A DNA stretch of 64,000 bases, taken from assembly GCF_900220985.1 (NCBI RefSeq), contig NZ_OCPC01000001.1:722836-786835 (forward strand), in the 5' to 3' direction. This document shows, piece after piece, positions 7,966 through 17,306 of the stretch (position 1 is its first letter; the number at the start of each line of letters is the position of its first letter). The translations under genes and the position numbers were made by a program. The notes beneath the pieces were generated by a model that saw only the letters and a program-made list of their open reading frames with translations, was not told the origin of the DNA and ran no database searches. Source of the stretch: Parahoeflea halophila (lineage in GTDB: Bacteria > Pseudomonadota > Alphaproteobacteria > Rhizobiales > Rhizobiaceae).

Positions 7966-10900
7966 TTATTCCATCACCCTGTCGACCGCTGACGGCGCGG
8001 CATATCCGTGTTCCGGCGCTTGTCCGGCCAGTTCTCCAAGAGCAAATTTGGCGGAATTGCTCTTCGGCGTCCACAGCCCGCGCTCGATCGCCTCTTCGAA
8101 TTTCGCCGCCATTTCCCTGAGCGCATCCGGGTTCTTCTCGCGCAGAAAGGCGAGCGTCACCTCGTCCATCAGATAGGCCTGGTAGACCGCGTCGAAATGA
8201 GCGTCACGCACGGCGCCTGTGGTCGCCGCAAAGGCAAACAGGTAATCCACCGTCGCCGCCATCTCGAATGCGCCCTTGTAGCCGTGCCGCCTGACGCCCT
8301 CGATCCATTTCGGGTTTACCGCCCGGCCACGCACCACCCGCGCGATTTCTTCTTCCAGCGATCGGATCACCGGACGTTCGGGCCGCGAATGGTCGTTGTG
8401 ATAGATCGCGGGCCGCATGCCGCGCGCCGCTTCCACCGCCGCCGTCATGCCGCCCTCGAACTGGTAATAGTCGTCGGAATCCAGCAAATCGTGCTCGCGG
8501 TTGTCCTGGTTCTGCACCACCGCTTCCACCGTCGACAGCCGCTGCTCGAACAGCTTGTGCGCGGCCTGCCCTTCCTCGTCTGCGCCATAGGCATAGCCGC
8601 CCCAGACGACAAAGGCCTCGGCCAGGTCCCCGCGTTCGGTCCAGCCGCCCTCATCGATAAGAGCCTGCAATCCCGCACCATAAGCCCCCGGTTTCGAGCC
8701 GAACACGCGGAACGAACTCCGGCGCAGCGCTTCGGTCTCGGACATACCGGATTCAATCAGCCGTGCAGTTTCCATGCGTGCCCGCGCAGCCAGCGGATTG
8801 TCCGCCTCGTCTTCCTCAAGCGCAGCCACCGCACGCGCCGCCCGGTCAAACAGCGCGATCTGGTCGGGAAACGCATCGCGGAAAAAGCCCGATATCCGCA
8901 GGGTCACGTCGACCCTCGGCCGGTTCATCATCGCCAGCGGAATGATCTCGTAACCGGTGACCCGCCGCGAGGCCGGATCCCACACCGGCTTGGCCCCGAT
9001 CAGCGCCAAGGCCTGGGCGATGTCGTCGCCGCCGGTGCGCATGTTCGACGTGCCCCAGGCGGTCAGCGCCATCGAACTCGGCCATTCACCCTGATCCTGC
9101 ACGTGCCGTGTTACCAGCAACTCCGCCGATTTCCGCCCCAGCTCCCAGGCGGCCGGCGTCGGCACCGCGCGGCTGTCGACCGAATAGAAATTCCGTCCCG
9201 TCGGCAACACATCAGGCCGCCCGCGGGTCGGGGCCCCCGAAGGCCCGGGAGCGACGAACCGCCCATCGAGCGCCGTCAGAATTCCCGTGATTTCAGCCGC
9301 GCCGCATGCTTCGACCGAGGGCCTGATCGAGGTCTCGATGGTTTCCATCACCGCCCGCGTCGCAAGCCATCCCTGCGGCACCGCCAGACGGCCCGAAACC
9401 AGCTCGATCGCCGCCAACTCGATCCGCTCCACCGTGTCGCCATTCGTCCGCCAAGGGTCTGCGGAAACGGACTGCAGGATCGTAGGCTTCGGGCCGGTCC
9501 ACGGCTCACCCATCGGACAATCGAGGGGATCGAAGAGAGTCCCCTCTCCAACCCCTCCCCACAAGGGGGAGCGGCTAGACGGCCGCGCCTTCGCAGAAGG
9601 AAATCCGGATTTCCCGTTGTCGATAGTTGTTTCGGAATGCGCGTCACCCGCCGAACCGAGCCCCTCCCCCTTGGGGGGAGGGGTTGGGGAGGGATTTGGG
9701 CCGGACAGTCCCGCATCCCGCGCAATCGCCCGCTGCAAGCTCTCGTCGCCCGGCGCCTCGCCGCGCCTCACCCGCGCCAGCGCCACCGTGAGGTCGGTCA
9801 GCAGGCTGCCCTCCGGCGATTTGCCGAAAATGTGCAGCCCGTCGCGGATCTGCATTTCCTTCAAATCGCACAGCCAGGCATCGAGCTTTTCAAGCGCCAG
9901 ATCGTCGTCATCGCCGGCCGCGATGCCGGCATCGCTGTCCAGCCCTATATCCCGCACCAGGTCGAGGATCTGACCCTTGAGCAGTTTCAGCCGCCGCGGA
10001 TCATGCCCTGAAGCCTCGTAATATTCGTCGACCAGCGCCTCGAGATCCTTGAGCGGCCCGTAGCTTTCGGCCCGGGTCAGCGGCGGCGTCAAATGATCGA
10101 TGATCACGGCAGACGTCCGCCGCTTGGCCTGCGTCCCCTCACCCGGATCATTGACGATGAACGGATAGACATGCGGCATCGCGCCAAGCACCGCTTCCGG
10201 ATAGCAGGCATTGGAAAGCGCCAGCGCCTTGCCCGGCAGCCACTCCAGATTGCCATGCTTGCCCATATGCACCACGGCATGAACGCCGAGCTGTTGGCGC
10301 AGCCAGGCATAGAAGGCAAAATAGCCATGCGGCGGCACAAGGTCCGGCGCGTGATAGCTGGCCTTGGGATCGATGTTGTAACCGCGCGCCGGCTGGATGC
10401 CGACTGCAACATTGCCGAAGGTCAGCAGCGCCAGATGGAATGCGCCGTTGCGGTAGAACGGATCGGATTCCGGCGCGCCCCAGCGCTCGGTTACTGCCGC
10501 GCGAATACTCGGATCGAGTGTTTCGAAAAACGCCTTGTAGGCCTCAAGCGAAAGCGGCACCCCTCCGCTGCGATCATCGCGGATCGCATTGGTTGGCCCG
10601 GCCTTCAGCGCTGTCACCAGCGCATCGCCGTCAGCCGGAAGCTCACCAGTCACATAACCGGCTACTGCCATGGCCTTGAGCACCTCGATGGTGCCCGCGG
10701 GCGTATCGAGCCCGACGCCGTTGGCGATGCGCCCGTCCCGGTTGGGATAGTTGGCCAGAACAATTGCCACCCGGCGATCAGCGGCCTGTGTCCGCCTTAG
10801 CCGCGCCCAGCGCGATGCCAGTTCGGCCACGAATTGCACCCGGTCCGGCTCCGGCGCATGGGTGACGATGTTGGCTTCGACCGTCTTGTCAAAACGCGCC

Positions 10901-11904
10901 GCGGACTTGAATGAAACCGCCCGCGACAGCACCCGGCCATCGACTTCGGGCAAGGCCACATGCATGGCGAGATCACGCGAGGTCAGGCCCTGCTGGGAAC
11001 CGGCCCAGGCCTCGCGGCCGCCACCAGCGAACACGGCCTGCAACACCGGCGCACCGGTCGATTCAAGCACCGTCCCTTTGGTCGCCCCGCCTGGGGACGA
11101 CACCGCAAACCCGGTGGCATTGATAACCACATCCGGTGCAACATCGGCGAAAATCGCTTCCACGGTGCCAACGGACACGGGGTCCTTGAGGCTTGAGACA
11201 AAAATCGGCAGCGCGTTGACGCCCCGGGCTTTCAATCCCTCGCACAGAGCCGCCACCGGCGCGGTCTGACCGCTCTGCACCAGCGCCCGGTAAAAACAGA
11301 TTGCTGCCACGGGTGCGTCCGGGATCCAGTCCTTGCTCAGATCGGTCAGTGCCGGATGGCCCTTCTGCGGATGCCACAGCCCGGCCTTGAGCAGCGGTGC
11401 CGCCGGTGCCGGTTTTTCGCCCCCGTCCAGCATTGCTTCGGCATAGTCTATCAACCCGCGCGCATTCTCCGCGCCGCCCTCCGTCAGATAGGCCCAGAGC
11501 CGGTCGCGCGAAGTCTGGTCCAGCGTTGACAGCGGTTCGAGCCCCGGATCGGGCCGGTCATCGCCGGGCAGTGCTGCCAGGCTGATGCCATGCGCGGACG
11601 CCGCCGCATGCAGGCTTTCGAGCGCATAGGCAAAATAGCTTGCCCCGCCAAGCGCCCGCACGATGATAAGCCTCGCCTTTGGCACCATCCGGGCGACGAA
11701 GGTATCCAACGACATCGGATGCTTGAGATCACTGAGACTCGCCAGCCGCCAGTTCAGCCGGCCTGTGCTTTGCCGTGCCGCGGCGACGCTGGCAAGCTCG
11801 GTGTCGGCGGCACTGAGAAACAGGATGTCGCCCGGGCTCTGTCCGAGATCGACGGCTTCATCGCCATCGCTCAAGCTTCCCTTCTGTGCGACGAGCAGAT
11901 GCAT
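7966..11904 (-). CDS. cobN: aerobic cobaltochelatase large subunit
   Basis: A 1312-residue CobN, slightly long for the family. It has conserved CobN/BchH blocks such as VVHMGKHGNLEWLPGKALALS (about residues 545-565) and a C-terminal VDYLFAFAATTGAVRDAHFDAVYQAYL block. CobN with CobS and CobT inserts Co2+ into hydrogenobyrinic acid a,c-diamide using ATP; cobS and cobT are not in this window and are commonly elsewhere in Rhizobiales. Residues about 735-790 are a Pro/Gly/Ser-rich insertion encoded by an inverted repeat (see repeat entry). The frame stays open, so the protein is probably functional with a flexible loop. It starts four bases after cobW. Confidence 0.95.
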   Translation of the reverse strand: MHLLVAQKGSLSDGDEAVDLGQSPGDILFLSAADTELASVAAARQSTGRLNWRLASLSDLKHPMSLDTFVARMVPKARLIIVRALGGASYFAYALESLHAAASAHGISLAALPGDDRPDPGLEPLSTLDQTSRDRLWAYLTEGGAENARGLIDYAEAMLDGGEKPAPAAPLLKAGLWHPQKGHPALTDLSKDWIPDAPVAAICFYRALVQSGQTAPVAALCEGLKARGVNALPIFVSSLKDPVSVGTVEAIFADVAPDVVINATGFAVSSPGGATKGTVLESTGAPVLQAVFAGGGREAWAGSQQGLTSRDLAMHVALPEVDGRVLSRAVSFKSAARFDKTVEANIVTHAPEPDRVQFVAELASRWARLRRTQAADRRVAIVLANYPNRDGRIANGVGLDTPAGTIEVLKAMAVAGYVTGELPADGDALVTALKAGPTNAIRDDRSGGVPLSLEAYKAFFETLDPSIRAAVTERWGAPESDPFYRNGAFHLALLTFGNVAVGIQPARGYNIDPKASYHAPDLVPPHGYFAFYAWLRQQLGVHAVVHMGKHGNLEWLPGKALALSNACYPEAVLGAMPHVYPFIVNDPGEGTQAKRRTSAVIIDHLTPPLTRAESYGPLKDLEALVDEYYEASGHDPRRLKLLKGQILDLVRDIGLDSDAGIAAGDDDDLALEKLDAWLCDLKEMQIRDGLHIFGKSPEGSLLTDLTVALARVRRGEAPGDESLQRAIARDAGLSGPNPSPTPPPKGEGLGSAGDAHSETTIDNGKSGFPSAKARPSSRSPLWGGVGEGTLFDPLDCPMGEPWTGPKPTILQSVSADPWRTNGDTVERIELAAIELVSGRLAVPQGWLATRAVMETIETSIRPSVEACGAAEITGILTALDGRFVAPGPSGAPTRGRPDVLPTGRNFYSVDSRAVPTPAAWELGRKSAELLVTRHVQDQGEWPSSMALTAWGTSNMRTGGDDIAQALALIGAKPVWDPASRRVTGYEIIPLAMMNRPRVDVTLRISGFFRDAFPDQIALFDRAARAVAALEEDEADNPLAARARMETARLIESGMSETEALRRSSFRVFGSKPGAYGAGLQALIDEGGWTERGDLAEAFVVWGGYAYGADEEGQAAHKLFEQRLSTVEAVVQNQDNREHDLLDSDDYYQFEGGMTAAVEAARGMRPAIYHNDHSRPERPVIRSLEEEIARVVRGRAVNPKWIEGVRRHGYKGAFEMAATVDYLFAFAATTGAVRDAHFDAVYQAYLMDEVTLAFLREKNPDALREMAAKFEEAIERGLWTPKSNSAKFALGELAGQAPEHGYAAPSAVDRVME
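9538..9700. repeat. palindromic element inserted in frame in cobN
   Basis: Two arms of about 30 bases lie in inverted orientation near 9541-9572 and 9661-9697. The left arm reads ccctctccaacccctcccca and onward; the right arm is its reverse complement with about two mismatches. Roughly 90 bases separate them. Read on the minus strand they give SPTPPPKGEGL and SRSPLWGGVGEG, peptides I know as the translation of a repeat common in Rhizobiales intergenic DNA. Here the element lies inside an essential cob gene with no stop. Confidence 0.8.
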
Positions 11905-11908
11905 GAGC

Positions 11909-12961
11909 TTATCCGGTCAGCCCGGCCAGGCTGTCCCGAATGGCGGCTTCATCGATTCCGTGCAGGCCGATGACAACGAGGCGGGTTTCGCGGGTCTCGC
12001 CAGTGCCCCAGGGCCGGTCGAAATGGGTGTCGATGCGGCTGCCGACAGCCTGCACCACCATCCTCATCGGCTTGCCGGCCACATCTGCAAAACCCTTCAG
12101 CCGCAGAATGTCATGGCTGACGATCAGGCTCTTCAGACCTTCTGCAAAAGCCGCTGCGTTTGCCACCGGACCGAGGGTCACGACAAAACTCTCGAACTCG
12201 TCATGGTCGTGCTCATGGCCATCCTCATGATGCAGCTCGTGATGCGATTTGCGGTTGGCGATGTCGTCCTCGGTGCCGATGCCGAGGCCCAGCAGCACTT
12301 CCGGCGCCACTTCACCCTGCCGCGCCTCGACGAAAACCGGCTTGCGCGTGAGGTGCCCGGCAATCCCGGTCCGGACACCGTCCAGTTCCGCAGCTCCGAT
12401 CAGATCCGCCTTGTTGAGAATGATGAGGTCAGCAGCCGTAAGCTGATCCTCGAACAACTCTTCCAGCGGGCTTTCATGATCAAGACCCTCGTCGGCGAGG
12501 CGCTGCGCATCGAGCTTGTCGTGGTCATGGGCAAAACGCCCGGCGGCAACAGCTGCGCTGTCGACCACCGTGACGACGCCATCAACTGTCACCTGTGTCT
12601 TGATGCCGGGCCAATTGAACGCAGCGACCAGCGGCTGCGGCAGCGCAAGGCCGGAGGTTTCGATCACGATGTGATCGGGCCGGTCCTTGCGCGCCAGCAA
12701 CTGTTCCATGGTCGGGATGAAATCATCGGCCACGGTGCAGCAGATGCAGCCATTGTTGAGCTCGACGATGTCGTCTTCCGAGCACACCTCGTCACCACAG
12801 CCCTTGAGCACGTCGCCATCAACGCCCAGATCACCGAACTCGTTGATGATCAGCGCAATCCGCTTGCCCTTGGCATTGGCCAGCATGTGGCGGATCAGTG
12901 TGGTCTTGCCGGCCCCCAGAAAGCCGGTGATCACGGTGGCGGGAATTTTCGAAGCAATCAT
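11909..12961 (-). CDS. cobW: CobW-family GTP-dependent cobalt chaperone
   Basis: A 350-residue COG0523 GTPase. It has the Walker A GFLGAGKTTLIRHML near residues 12-27, the metal-binding motif CICC in NNGCICCTVADDF (about residue 73) and the NKADL G-motif near residue 165. A His-rich patch (HHELHHEDGHEHDHDEF, about residues 240-257) lies before the CobW C-terminal domain. CobW proteins deliver metal; next to cobN the client is most likely the cobalt chelatase. It sits between cobP and cobN with four-base gaps on both sides. Confidence 0.95.
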   Translation of the reverse strand: MIASKIPATVITGFLGAGKTTLIRHMLANAKGKRIALIINEFGDLGVDGDVLKGCGDEVCSEDDIVELNNGCICCTVADDFIPTMEQLLARKDRPDHIVIETSGLALPQPLVAAFNWPGIKTQVTVDGVVTVVDSAAVAAGRFAHDHDKLDAQRLADEGLDHESPLEELFEDQLTAADLIILNKADLIGAAELDGVRTGIAGHLTRKPVFVEARQGEVAPEVLLGLGIGTEDDIANRKSHHELHHEDGHEHDHDEFESFVVTLGPVANAAAFAEGLKSLIVSHDILRLKGFADVAGKPMRMVVQAVGSRIDTHFDRPWGTGETRETRLVVIGLHGIDEAAIRDSLAGLTG

Positions 12962-12965
12962 GGCG

Positions 12966-13490
12966 TCAGCCCTTCATCTTGAGAGGCAGGCCGGCTGCGA
13001 CGAAATAAACCTCATCGGCCAGGCCCGCAATTTTCTGGTGGAGGCGTCCGGCATGGTCGCGAAACGCCCGCGCCACGGCGTTGTCGGGCACAATGCCCAG
13101 CCCCACCTCGTTTGAAACAAAGACCACCGGCGCTGGAAGCCCCGGCAGCGCCGCACAAAGTCCGTCAAAGGCAACATCCAGATCTTCCTCGCCCAGCATC
13201 AGATTGGTCACCCACAGCGTCAGGCAGTCCACCAGCACCGGGCGGTCTGCCCCGGCATTGGCCACAAGCGCCTCAGCAAGCTTCACCGGTGCCTCGACGG
13301 TCTTCCATCCCTGGCCGCGCCGCGCCTGATGCGAGGAAATACGGTTCCGCATTTCGTCATCCCAGGCTCGGCCGGTCGCCAGATAGAGCCGCTCCGAAGA
13401 CGCCGGCTCCACCAGTTTCTCGGCAAAGGCGGATTTGCCCGAACGGGCGCCGCCCAGCACCAGCGTAACCGGTGGCAGGCGGCTGCTCAC
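12966..13490 (-). CDS. cobP: adenosylcobinamide kinase / guanylyltransferase
   Basis: A 174-residue CobP/CobU. The P-loop [17 protein letters not shown] is at the N-terminus, followed by [23 protein letters not shown] and [14 protein letters not shown], the family's nucleotide-binding and guanylylated-His segments. It phosphorylates adenosylcobinamide and then attaches GMP. I choose the GTG start at 13490 because it overlaps the cbtA stop in a GTGA, giving the usual length. Longer readings would add 119 unrelated residues from the cbtA region. Confidence 0.93.
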   Translation of the reverse strand: MSSRLPPVTLVLGGARSGKSAFAEKLVEPASSERLYLATGRAWDDEMRNRISSHQARRGQGWKTVEAPVKLAEALVANAGADRPVLVDCLTLWVTNLMLGEEDLDVAFDGLCAALPGLPAPVVFVSNEVGLGIVPDNAVARAFRDHAGRLHQKIAGLADEVYFVAAGLPLKMKG

Positions 13491-14188
13491 GCCGCAGCTT
13501 CCTCGGGAACCCGCGACAGGAAATAACCCAGCAATCCGCCAAGCAGCAGCCAGAAAAACAGTGTGGTTGCCAGCGACGCAGCCGCATAGGCCGATGCGAT
13601 ATAGGCCGGCACCTCGCTCGACAGGTCTCCGGGAACAGGTGCCCCCCAGACATGCGGTGCGATAATGATCACGAGCCCCAGCGCCTTCACAACCCACTCT
13701 GGCCGCATCACCAGGCACCACAGCCCCACCGCGGAAGCCGCAACCGTGATCATCCACCAGCTCTGGCGATCGCCAATATCGGCATGGGGAAATCCGGGAA
13801 CGGCGGGCGGCAGGCCGATCGAGGGCGCAAGCTGGACGCAGAACCACGCCCCTGCGCCGAGCAGCAGCCCACGCATGATCGCCTCGCGCCCGGCGGGCAG
13901 TTCCACGCCCATGATCAGCGCCACGGCGGCGAGCATCAGCGCGAAGCCTGCGCCGGCGACCAGATTGGCGAGAACGGTATCCCAGAACCGGCCGAAACCG
14001 AGCACCGAGTCTCCCGAATGCTCATGCGCAGCGCCTGCTTCGCTGGCATCATGTGAGTGACCCTCGGTATCCTCGTAGGCTTCGGCCTGCATGATCAAGG
14101 GAATCGTTTTGACATATTGGGCGGGCGTCATTGCCATACCGGCTATCAGCCCGGCGGCCAGAGCCGCCAGGAGCAATCTGACAATCAT
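13487..14188 (-). CDS. cbtA: cobalt transporter subunit CbtA
   Basis: A 233-residue membrane protein with about five or six hydrophobic segments. The first helix is [20 protein letters not shown], and a His-containing loop ([19 protein letters not shown]) sits near residues 42-60, where a metal could bind. The family is a predicted B12-regulated cobalt importer found with CbtB. It follows cbtB by 12 bases and overlaps cobP by four bases. Its place directly under the riboswitch fits cobalt uptake when B12 is low. Confidence 0.93.
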   Translation of the reverse strand: MIVRLLLAALAAGLIAGMAMTPAQYVKTIPLIMQAEAYEDTEGHSHDASEAGAAHEHSGDSVLGFGRFWDTVLANLVAGAGFALMLAAVALIMGVELPAGREAIMRGLLLGAGAWFCVQLAPSIGLPPAVPGFPHADIGDRQSWWMITVAASAVGLWCLVMRPEWVVKALGLVIIIAPHVWGAPVPGDLSSEVPAYIASAYAAASLATTLFFWLLLGGLLGYFLSRVPEEAAA

Positions 14189-14200
14189 GAGATCTACCCC

Positions 14201-14380
14201 TTAGTGGCAGGGAAAGCCATAGGAATGACGGGTGTCGTGCGCTGCATCGTGCAGCGTATGGGAATTGGCGAGACCAACTCCGAACACCAGGATCGAACCG
14301 AAGACCAGCGCCATCAGCCCGGCGACGGTGCGGGCGCCGACGCGATCGGTCAGGGAATGGGTTTGAGTATGAGCAGACAT
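14201..14380 (-). CDS. cbtB: cobalt transporter subunit CbtB
   Basis: A 59-residue protein, MSAHTQTHSL to HSYGFPCH. It has one membrane helix (about residues 18-38, GLMALVFGSILVFGVGL) and a C-terminal His-rich tail (HTLHDAAHDTRHS), the hallmark of CbtB. An ATG with a good GGAGG site seven bases upstream sets the start. It is the first gene after the cobalamin riboswitch and forms the predicted cobalt channel with CbtA. Confidence 0.92.
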   Translation of the reverse strand: MSAHTQTHSLTDRVGARTVAGLMALVFGSILVFGVGLANSHTLHDAAHDTRHSYGFPCH

Positions 14381-14432
14381 GACAACCTCCGTGAGTGGCT
14401 CCGGAAGATCTTTCTTCCGGAGGTCCGGCTCT
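14376..14432 (-). promoter_or_regulatory. riboswitch expression platform: hairpin and possible anti-SD
   Basis: Between the B12 box and cbtB a perfect stem CCGGAAG/CTTCCGG (14401-14420) follows an ACCTCC segment that could pair with the GGAGG ribosome site of cbtB. There is no U run after the hairpin. This favours control of translation start rather than termination. The pairing choice is inferred, not computed. Confidence 0.5.
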
Positions 14433-14439
14433 CAACCGG

Positions 14440-14755
14440 TGCGAATGGCAGGTCTCCTGGCTCGCGGGTCGTGTCGACGTTGCCGTCGACGTCAGCAAAT
14501 GCCGGCCTTCCCAACGTGATGGCGGTCATGAAAACGGGACGATTCGTAGACAAAGAGGCGTCCGCGCCGATTGATCATGCCGCCACGTCAGTGGCTCGTC
14601 CGGTCCGTAGCTTCAAGATGACGGCGAGACACCATTGTCTTCCGCCACCCTGGCCTCCCGGGCCCGGTGACATTCGCCTAACCGCTCTACAGTCGCGGGG
14701 TCGGCTGCGATAAAGATGCCCTGTTTGGGTCCATCTCGTCGCATTCCCTTTTGAT
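14440..14755 (-). promoter_or_regulatory. cobalamin riboswitch upstream of cbtB
   Basis: On the minus strand this region shows the ordered conserved parts of the AdoCbl aptamer: an early GGGAATGCGA, then GCAGCCGACCCCGCGACTGT, an internal GCCACTG, and the B12 box AGCCAGGAGACCTGCC at 14447-14462. It lies 60-70 bases before cbtB. High AdoCbl should bind here and lower expression of cbtB-cbtA-cobP-cobW-cobN-GNAT-cobO. Boundaries are approximate. Confidence 0.93.
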
Positions 14756-14852
14756 CCGGAAAACCTGTTCGGCTTTCTGGAACCATTCGGACTTCAACTG
14801 ATAGGCCTGGTGCGACAGCCTGTCAATCGAGACTGCGCCATCCTCCGATCTG

Positions 14853-16319
14853 TCAACGACCGATCAATGCGGATGTGCACATCAGCTGCTCGAACCCCAC
14901 CAGACGGTCCAGGTCTTCGGCGATCTCGTCCAGCGCTCTGTCGACATCAGCCCGGTAATTGCTTTCGCCGCCACGAATGCCGAATTCAGCCAGCAGCCTT
15001 GCACGGTATTCATCCGAATCGAACAGACCGTGCAGATAGGTCCCCGAGACCCGGCCATCGGGCGACACCGCCCCGTCCGGCCGGCCATCGAGAATCGTCA
15101 TCGGCCGGGCAGCATCAGCTCCCTTGCTGATCCCGAGATGGATTTCGTAACCTGACAGCGCGACATCAAACTCCGCCGAGCGGGCCCTGATGTTGCGAAC
15201 GGTCTTTTCCGGCACCATTTCGGTCTCGATGTCGAGAAACCCGAGCCCCTCGGCGGCTGTTTCACCTCCCTCGATCCCGTGCGGGTCGCGCACCATCCGC
15301 CCCAGCATCTGTAGACCGCCGCAGATTCCGATGATCCGGCCACCCCGGCGCCGGTGATCTTCGAGATCGGCATGCCAGCCCTGGCGCCGGAAATCGGCGA
15401 GATCGGAGATCGTCGATTTCGAGCCTGGAAGGATCACCAGACCTGCGTCTGCGGGCACCCGCTCGCCTGGCCGGACAAAAACCAGTTCCACCTCGGGCTC
15501 GGCCCTGAGTGGATCGAAATCGTCGAAATTGGCAATCCGTGACAGCACCGGCACCGCGATCTTCAGCGCCCGCGCTTCCCCCCGCACCAGTCGTTCCAGC
15601 GCCACCGAATCTTCTGCCGGCAACCGCGCCGCCGCATTCAGCCAGGGTACGACACCCAGGCACGGCCATCCGGTGAAGGCGCCGATAGACGTGATTCCGT
15701 CATCGAACAGGCTGACATCGCCGCGAAACTTGTTGATCAGATAAGCGGCGATCATCGACCTGTCCTCGTCGGGCAGGATGGTGTGGGTTCCCACCACCGA
15801 GGCGATCACCCCGCCGCGGTCAATGTCGCCCACCAGCACCACCGGCACACCCGCAGAGGTCGCAAATCCCATATTGGCGATGTCGCCGGCACGCAGATTG
15901 ATCTCAGCCGGCGAACCTGCCCCCTCGACCAGCACCAGATCGGCGCCTTCCGCGACACGGGCAAAACTGTCCAGAACCGCCGCCATCAGCTTCGGCTTGA
16001 GCTTCTGGTAGTCGCGTCCGCGCGCCTGGCCGAACACCTTGCCCTGCACGACAACCTGCGAGCCGGTTTCCGACTGCGGCTTGAGCAGAACCGGGTTCAT
16101 GTGCACGCTGGCGGGCACCCGGCAGGCCAGCGCCTGCAGCCATTGCGCGCGGCCTATTTCGCCGCCATCGTCGGCGACGGCGGCATTGTTGGACATGTTT
16201 TGCGGCTTGAACGGCCGCACCTTCAGCCCGTGATTGGCAGCCAGCCGGCAGAAGCCCGCGACCAGCACGGTCTTGCCCACATCCGACCCCGTCCCCTGAA
16301 ACATCAATGCCTGTGTCAT
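14853..16319 (-). CDS. cobQ: cobyric acid synthase
   Basis: A 488-residue CobQ. The N-terminal dethiobiotin-synthetase-like ATPase domain begins [20 protein letters not shown] and contains [13 protein letters not shown]. The C-terminal class I glutamine amidotransferase domain has [13 protein letters not shown] with the catalytic Cys (about residue 330) and a late GTYLHGLFD with the His. It amidates four side chains of adenosylcobyrinic a,c-diamide with glutamine and ATP. I start at MTQALMF, as the seven residues before it are not conserved-looking. It lies upstream of the riboswitch in the same direction but is separated from cbtB by more than 450 bases, so it is probably transcribed alone. 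Confidence 0.95.
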   Translation of the reverse strand: MTQALMFQGTGSDVGKTVLVAGFCRLAANHGLKVRPFKPQNMSNNAAVADDGGEIGRAQWLQALACRVPASVHMNPVLLKPQSETGSQVVVQGKVFGQARGRDYQKLKPKLMAAVLDSFARVAEGADLVLVEGAGSPAEINLRAGDIANMGFATSAGVPVVLVGDIDRGGVIASVVGTHTILPDEDRSMIAAYLINKFRGDVSLFDDGITSIGAFTGWPCLGVVPWLNAAARLPAEDSVALERLVRGEARALKIAVPVLSRIANFDDFDPLRAEPEVELVFVRPGERVPADAGLVILPGSKSTISDLADFRRQGWHADLEDHRRRGGRIIGICGGLQMLGRMVRDPHGIEGGETAAEGLGFLDIETEMVPEKTVRNIRARSAEFDVALSGYEIHLGISKGADAARPMTILDGRPDGAVSPDGRVSGTYLHGLFDSDEYRARLLAEFGIRGGESNYRADVDRALDEIAEDLDRLVGFEQLMCTSALIGR

Positions 16320-16547
16320 GGCCCGTCGATAGCATTGCAATGCGACGATCGAAAGCGGTTTGAAGCCCGGCTGTTAACCCCGTGGAAACCCTGTTTCAAA
16401 AATTGCGCAGATTTCTTTATTCGGCATCTGATTTGCGACACGCCGCGGCGGTTTTAATGCATCGCATTCCGTCAGATCGGCATAGTGCTGCGACAGATGG
16501 CAGTGGCCATTGAAACGTCATCAACACCAGACCGAAAGGGCATTGCG

Positions 16548-16679
16548 ATGCTTTACGTTTACAATTCCGCCAACCGCGTTCAGATCGCATGGAACAATGA
16601 AGTTCCCGGCCGGCAGCCCGCCAGGAAGCGCCGTGACGGCGTTCTCAAGAGCTTCTTCCGCAGCCTTACTGGACACTGA
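16548..16679 (+). CDS. 43-residue basic hypothetical protein
   Basis: A short frame, MLYVYNSANR to RSLTGH, with a GAAAGGG site seven bases upstream and a strong terminator 45 bases downstream. The C-terminal half is strongly basic (RKRRDGVLKSFFRS). No family is recognised. Having its own ribosome site and terminator in a region with no other gene makes it more likely than a chance frame. It may be a DUF1127-like short basic protein, but the diagnostic motif is not clear. Confidence 0.5.
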   Translation: MLYVYNSANRVQIAWNNEVPGRQPARKRRDGVLKSFFRSLTGH

Positions 16680-16722
16680 AGACACGACACAAAGTTATTC
16701 GCCGGGTTAACCGCCCGGAACG

Positions 16723-16756
16723 AGGCCGGGTGAGACATTCATCCGGCCTTTTTCTT
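16723..16756 (+). terminator. Rho-independent terminator after the 43-residue gene
   Basis: The stem AGGCCGG/CCGGCCT encloses a 13-base loop and is followed by TTTTTCTTT on the plus strand. It lies 44 bases after the stop of the small gene. Confidence 0.8.
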
Positions 16757-17306
16757 TGCCTGACCGCTGAAATGCGAAGGCCGCCTGCATCAAACGATAC
16801 AAGCGGCCTGCCAAATACTCTGACGCCCTCACAAATACGCGCGAGGGTCGCGGCACTCCGGTACGCAATACCTGATCCGGAATGGTCGGCGGTTGTCCCC
16901 CGCCGTGGAAGTAGATGTAACCCGGACATCGTTACCGGAGAGTTATTGAAACCCTAAACTTTTATGAATCACGCATTTTATTTGCTGCGCCCGCAAAACC
17001 ATGACGCGACGCACCACCGACGCCTGGGGCAATTTACGATTTCTCATTGCCGCAGTTGATTTCTTTGGCCAAGTCCTTACCCTTAAAGGCGGCTTTTTAA
17101 ACGGCAAAAACCCTGTGGCCGAAGTCTGCAGGATGCGTTTGCGCCGCTTGACGTCGCTTGTGCGCCGTAAAAGGCGTATGGTGTGGTTCTCGACGGCCAA
17201 CACGGCGACGGGCCTTCAATTCCATCGGCATCCGGCAAACAGCAGTGACCGGATCCGCCGAACAACGAAATTATCACTGCAGCAACAAGACTGGGAGGTC
17301 TTACCT
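16757..17306 (+). other. 550-base leader of the betaine transporter operon
   Basis: There is no convincing gene here. One inverted repeat (AGGCCGC at 16778, GCGGCCT at 16803) lies near the left end without a T run. The rest is less GC-rich around 16940-17100, with short A/T tracts that could hold the promoter of the ABC transporter. Open frames that run through it into the transporter gene lack a ribosome site. No riboswitch consensus is seen. Confidence 0.5.

Noticed and set aside
8008-10011. Plus-strand 667-codon frame opposite cobN
   Set aside because: Arg/Pro/His-rich translation with no recognisable motif; the minus-strand cobN is unmistakable.
12966-13847. Longer reading of cobP (293 codons)
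   Set aside because: The extra 119 N-terminal residues are the shadow of cbtA; the GTG overlapping the cbtA stop gives normal CobP length.
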